Part shown: in pieces, positions 13,742 to 13,850 of the stretch | How positions within the stretch are numbered: position 1 is the stretch's first letter | Layout: every line of letters begins with the position of its first letter | From: CAYXVF01 sp964468125 | Lineage (GTDB): Bacteria > Myxococcota > XYA12-FULL-58-9 > CAYXVF01 | Direction of reading: 5' to 3' | Length of the DNA: 13,850 nucleotides | Assembly (NCBI GenBank): GCA_964468125.1 | Contig: CAYXVF010000136.1 | Coordinates: 1-13,850, forward strand | Notes under the pieces: generated by a model | Seen by the model: only the letters and a program-made list of their open reading frames with translations | Told to the model about the DNA's origin: nothing | The model's database searches: none | Made by a program: the position numbers and the translations under genes

Positions 13742-13850
13742 ATGAGTCACCCTTCCTCGTGGCAGATCGACGCTCGACCGCCGCCCGAGCATGCTCAATT
13801 GGTTTTGCCTCGGCGTGCGTTCGGAATCGGCAGTGAAGTACGGCCGGTTG
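13742..13850 (+). CDS. Possible start of a further gene (partial, runs off the window)
   Basis: An ATG at 13742, 19 bp after the previous stop, opens a frame with no stop for 36 codons to the right edge (starting MSHPSSWQIDARPPPEHAQL). Spacing and strand fit a fourth member of the PAP2-glycosyltransferase unit. No clear Shine-Dalgarno precedes it, and the visible part is too short to recognise a family. It could be a chance open frame. Confidence 0.4.
   Translation, partial: MSHPSSWQIDARPPPEHAQLVLPRRAFGIGSEVRPV

Noticed and set aside
13725..13745. TTTCG-TG-CGAAA inverted repeat after the three-helix protein as a terminator
   Set aside because: The stem is only 5 bp and is not followed by a T-run; it also overlaps the start of a possible downstream gene.

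Overview
This is a 13.85 kb stretch of high-GC chromosomal DNA, densely packed with genes on both strands. GC-ending codons dominate, GTG and TTG starts occur, and the products include a lipoprotein with a lipobox, Ppk1, SixA and molybdenum-cofactor chemistry. This points to a Gram-negative bacterium. A Myxococcota or other delta-proteobacterial lineage is my best guess from overall style, but no marker gene here fixes the taxonomy. I see no rRNA, tRNA, CRISPR array, insertion sequence, integrase or phage gene, so the window reads as ordinary core or soft-accessory chromosome.

Layout. (1) Positions 1-596 (minus) hold the N-terminal part of a membrane-anchored, charged helical protein that runs off the left edge. 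(2) Positions 717-1298 (plus) encode a small sigma-70 family (ECF-like) factor, whose 3' end overlaps the next gene tail to tail by 11 bp. (3) Positions 5265-1288 (minus) are a two-gene unit: polyphosphate kinase ppk1, then 6 bp later a feruloyl-CoA-synthetase-type AMP-forming acyl-CoA ligase. (4) Divergent from ppk1 is a SixA-type phosphohistidine phosphatase (5368-5859), preceded by a good sigma-70-like promoter. It abuts the stop codon of mobA (6435-5860, minus), the molybdenum cofactor guanylyltransferase. (5) Positions 6477-8173 (plus) are a translationally coupled pair: mtnA (methylthioribose-1-phosphate isomerase) and a class II aldolase that resembles L-fuculose-1-phosphate aldolase rather than the dehydratase MtnB. 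(6) Positions 11152-8200 (minus) are a 722-residue lipoprotein with two LPP20-like segments and a cysteine-rich body, followed by an alpha/beta hydrolase. (7) A 347-bp relatively AT-rich divergent intergenic region follows, with hairpins and a possible 50-codon ORF. (8) Positions 11500-13722 (plus) are a tight three-gene unit: a PAP2 lipid phosphatase, a GT28/MGDG-synthase-like glycosyltransferase and a three-helix membrane protein. A further gene may start at 13742 and run off the right edge.

Two units stand out functionally. The mtnA-aldolase pair has the composition expected of a DHAP shunt. In that route 5-methylthioribose-1-phosphate or 5-deoxyribose-1-phosphate is isomerised and then cleaved to dihydroxyacetone phosphate plus a small aldehyde, instead of entering the full methionine salvage cycle. 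The PAP2-glycosyltransferase-membrane protein unit looks like a compact glycolipid-making or modifying cassette of unknown product. The ppk1/sixA divergent pair is a phosphate-metabolism locus; its tight linkage to an acyl-CoA ligase is unexplained.
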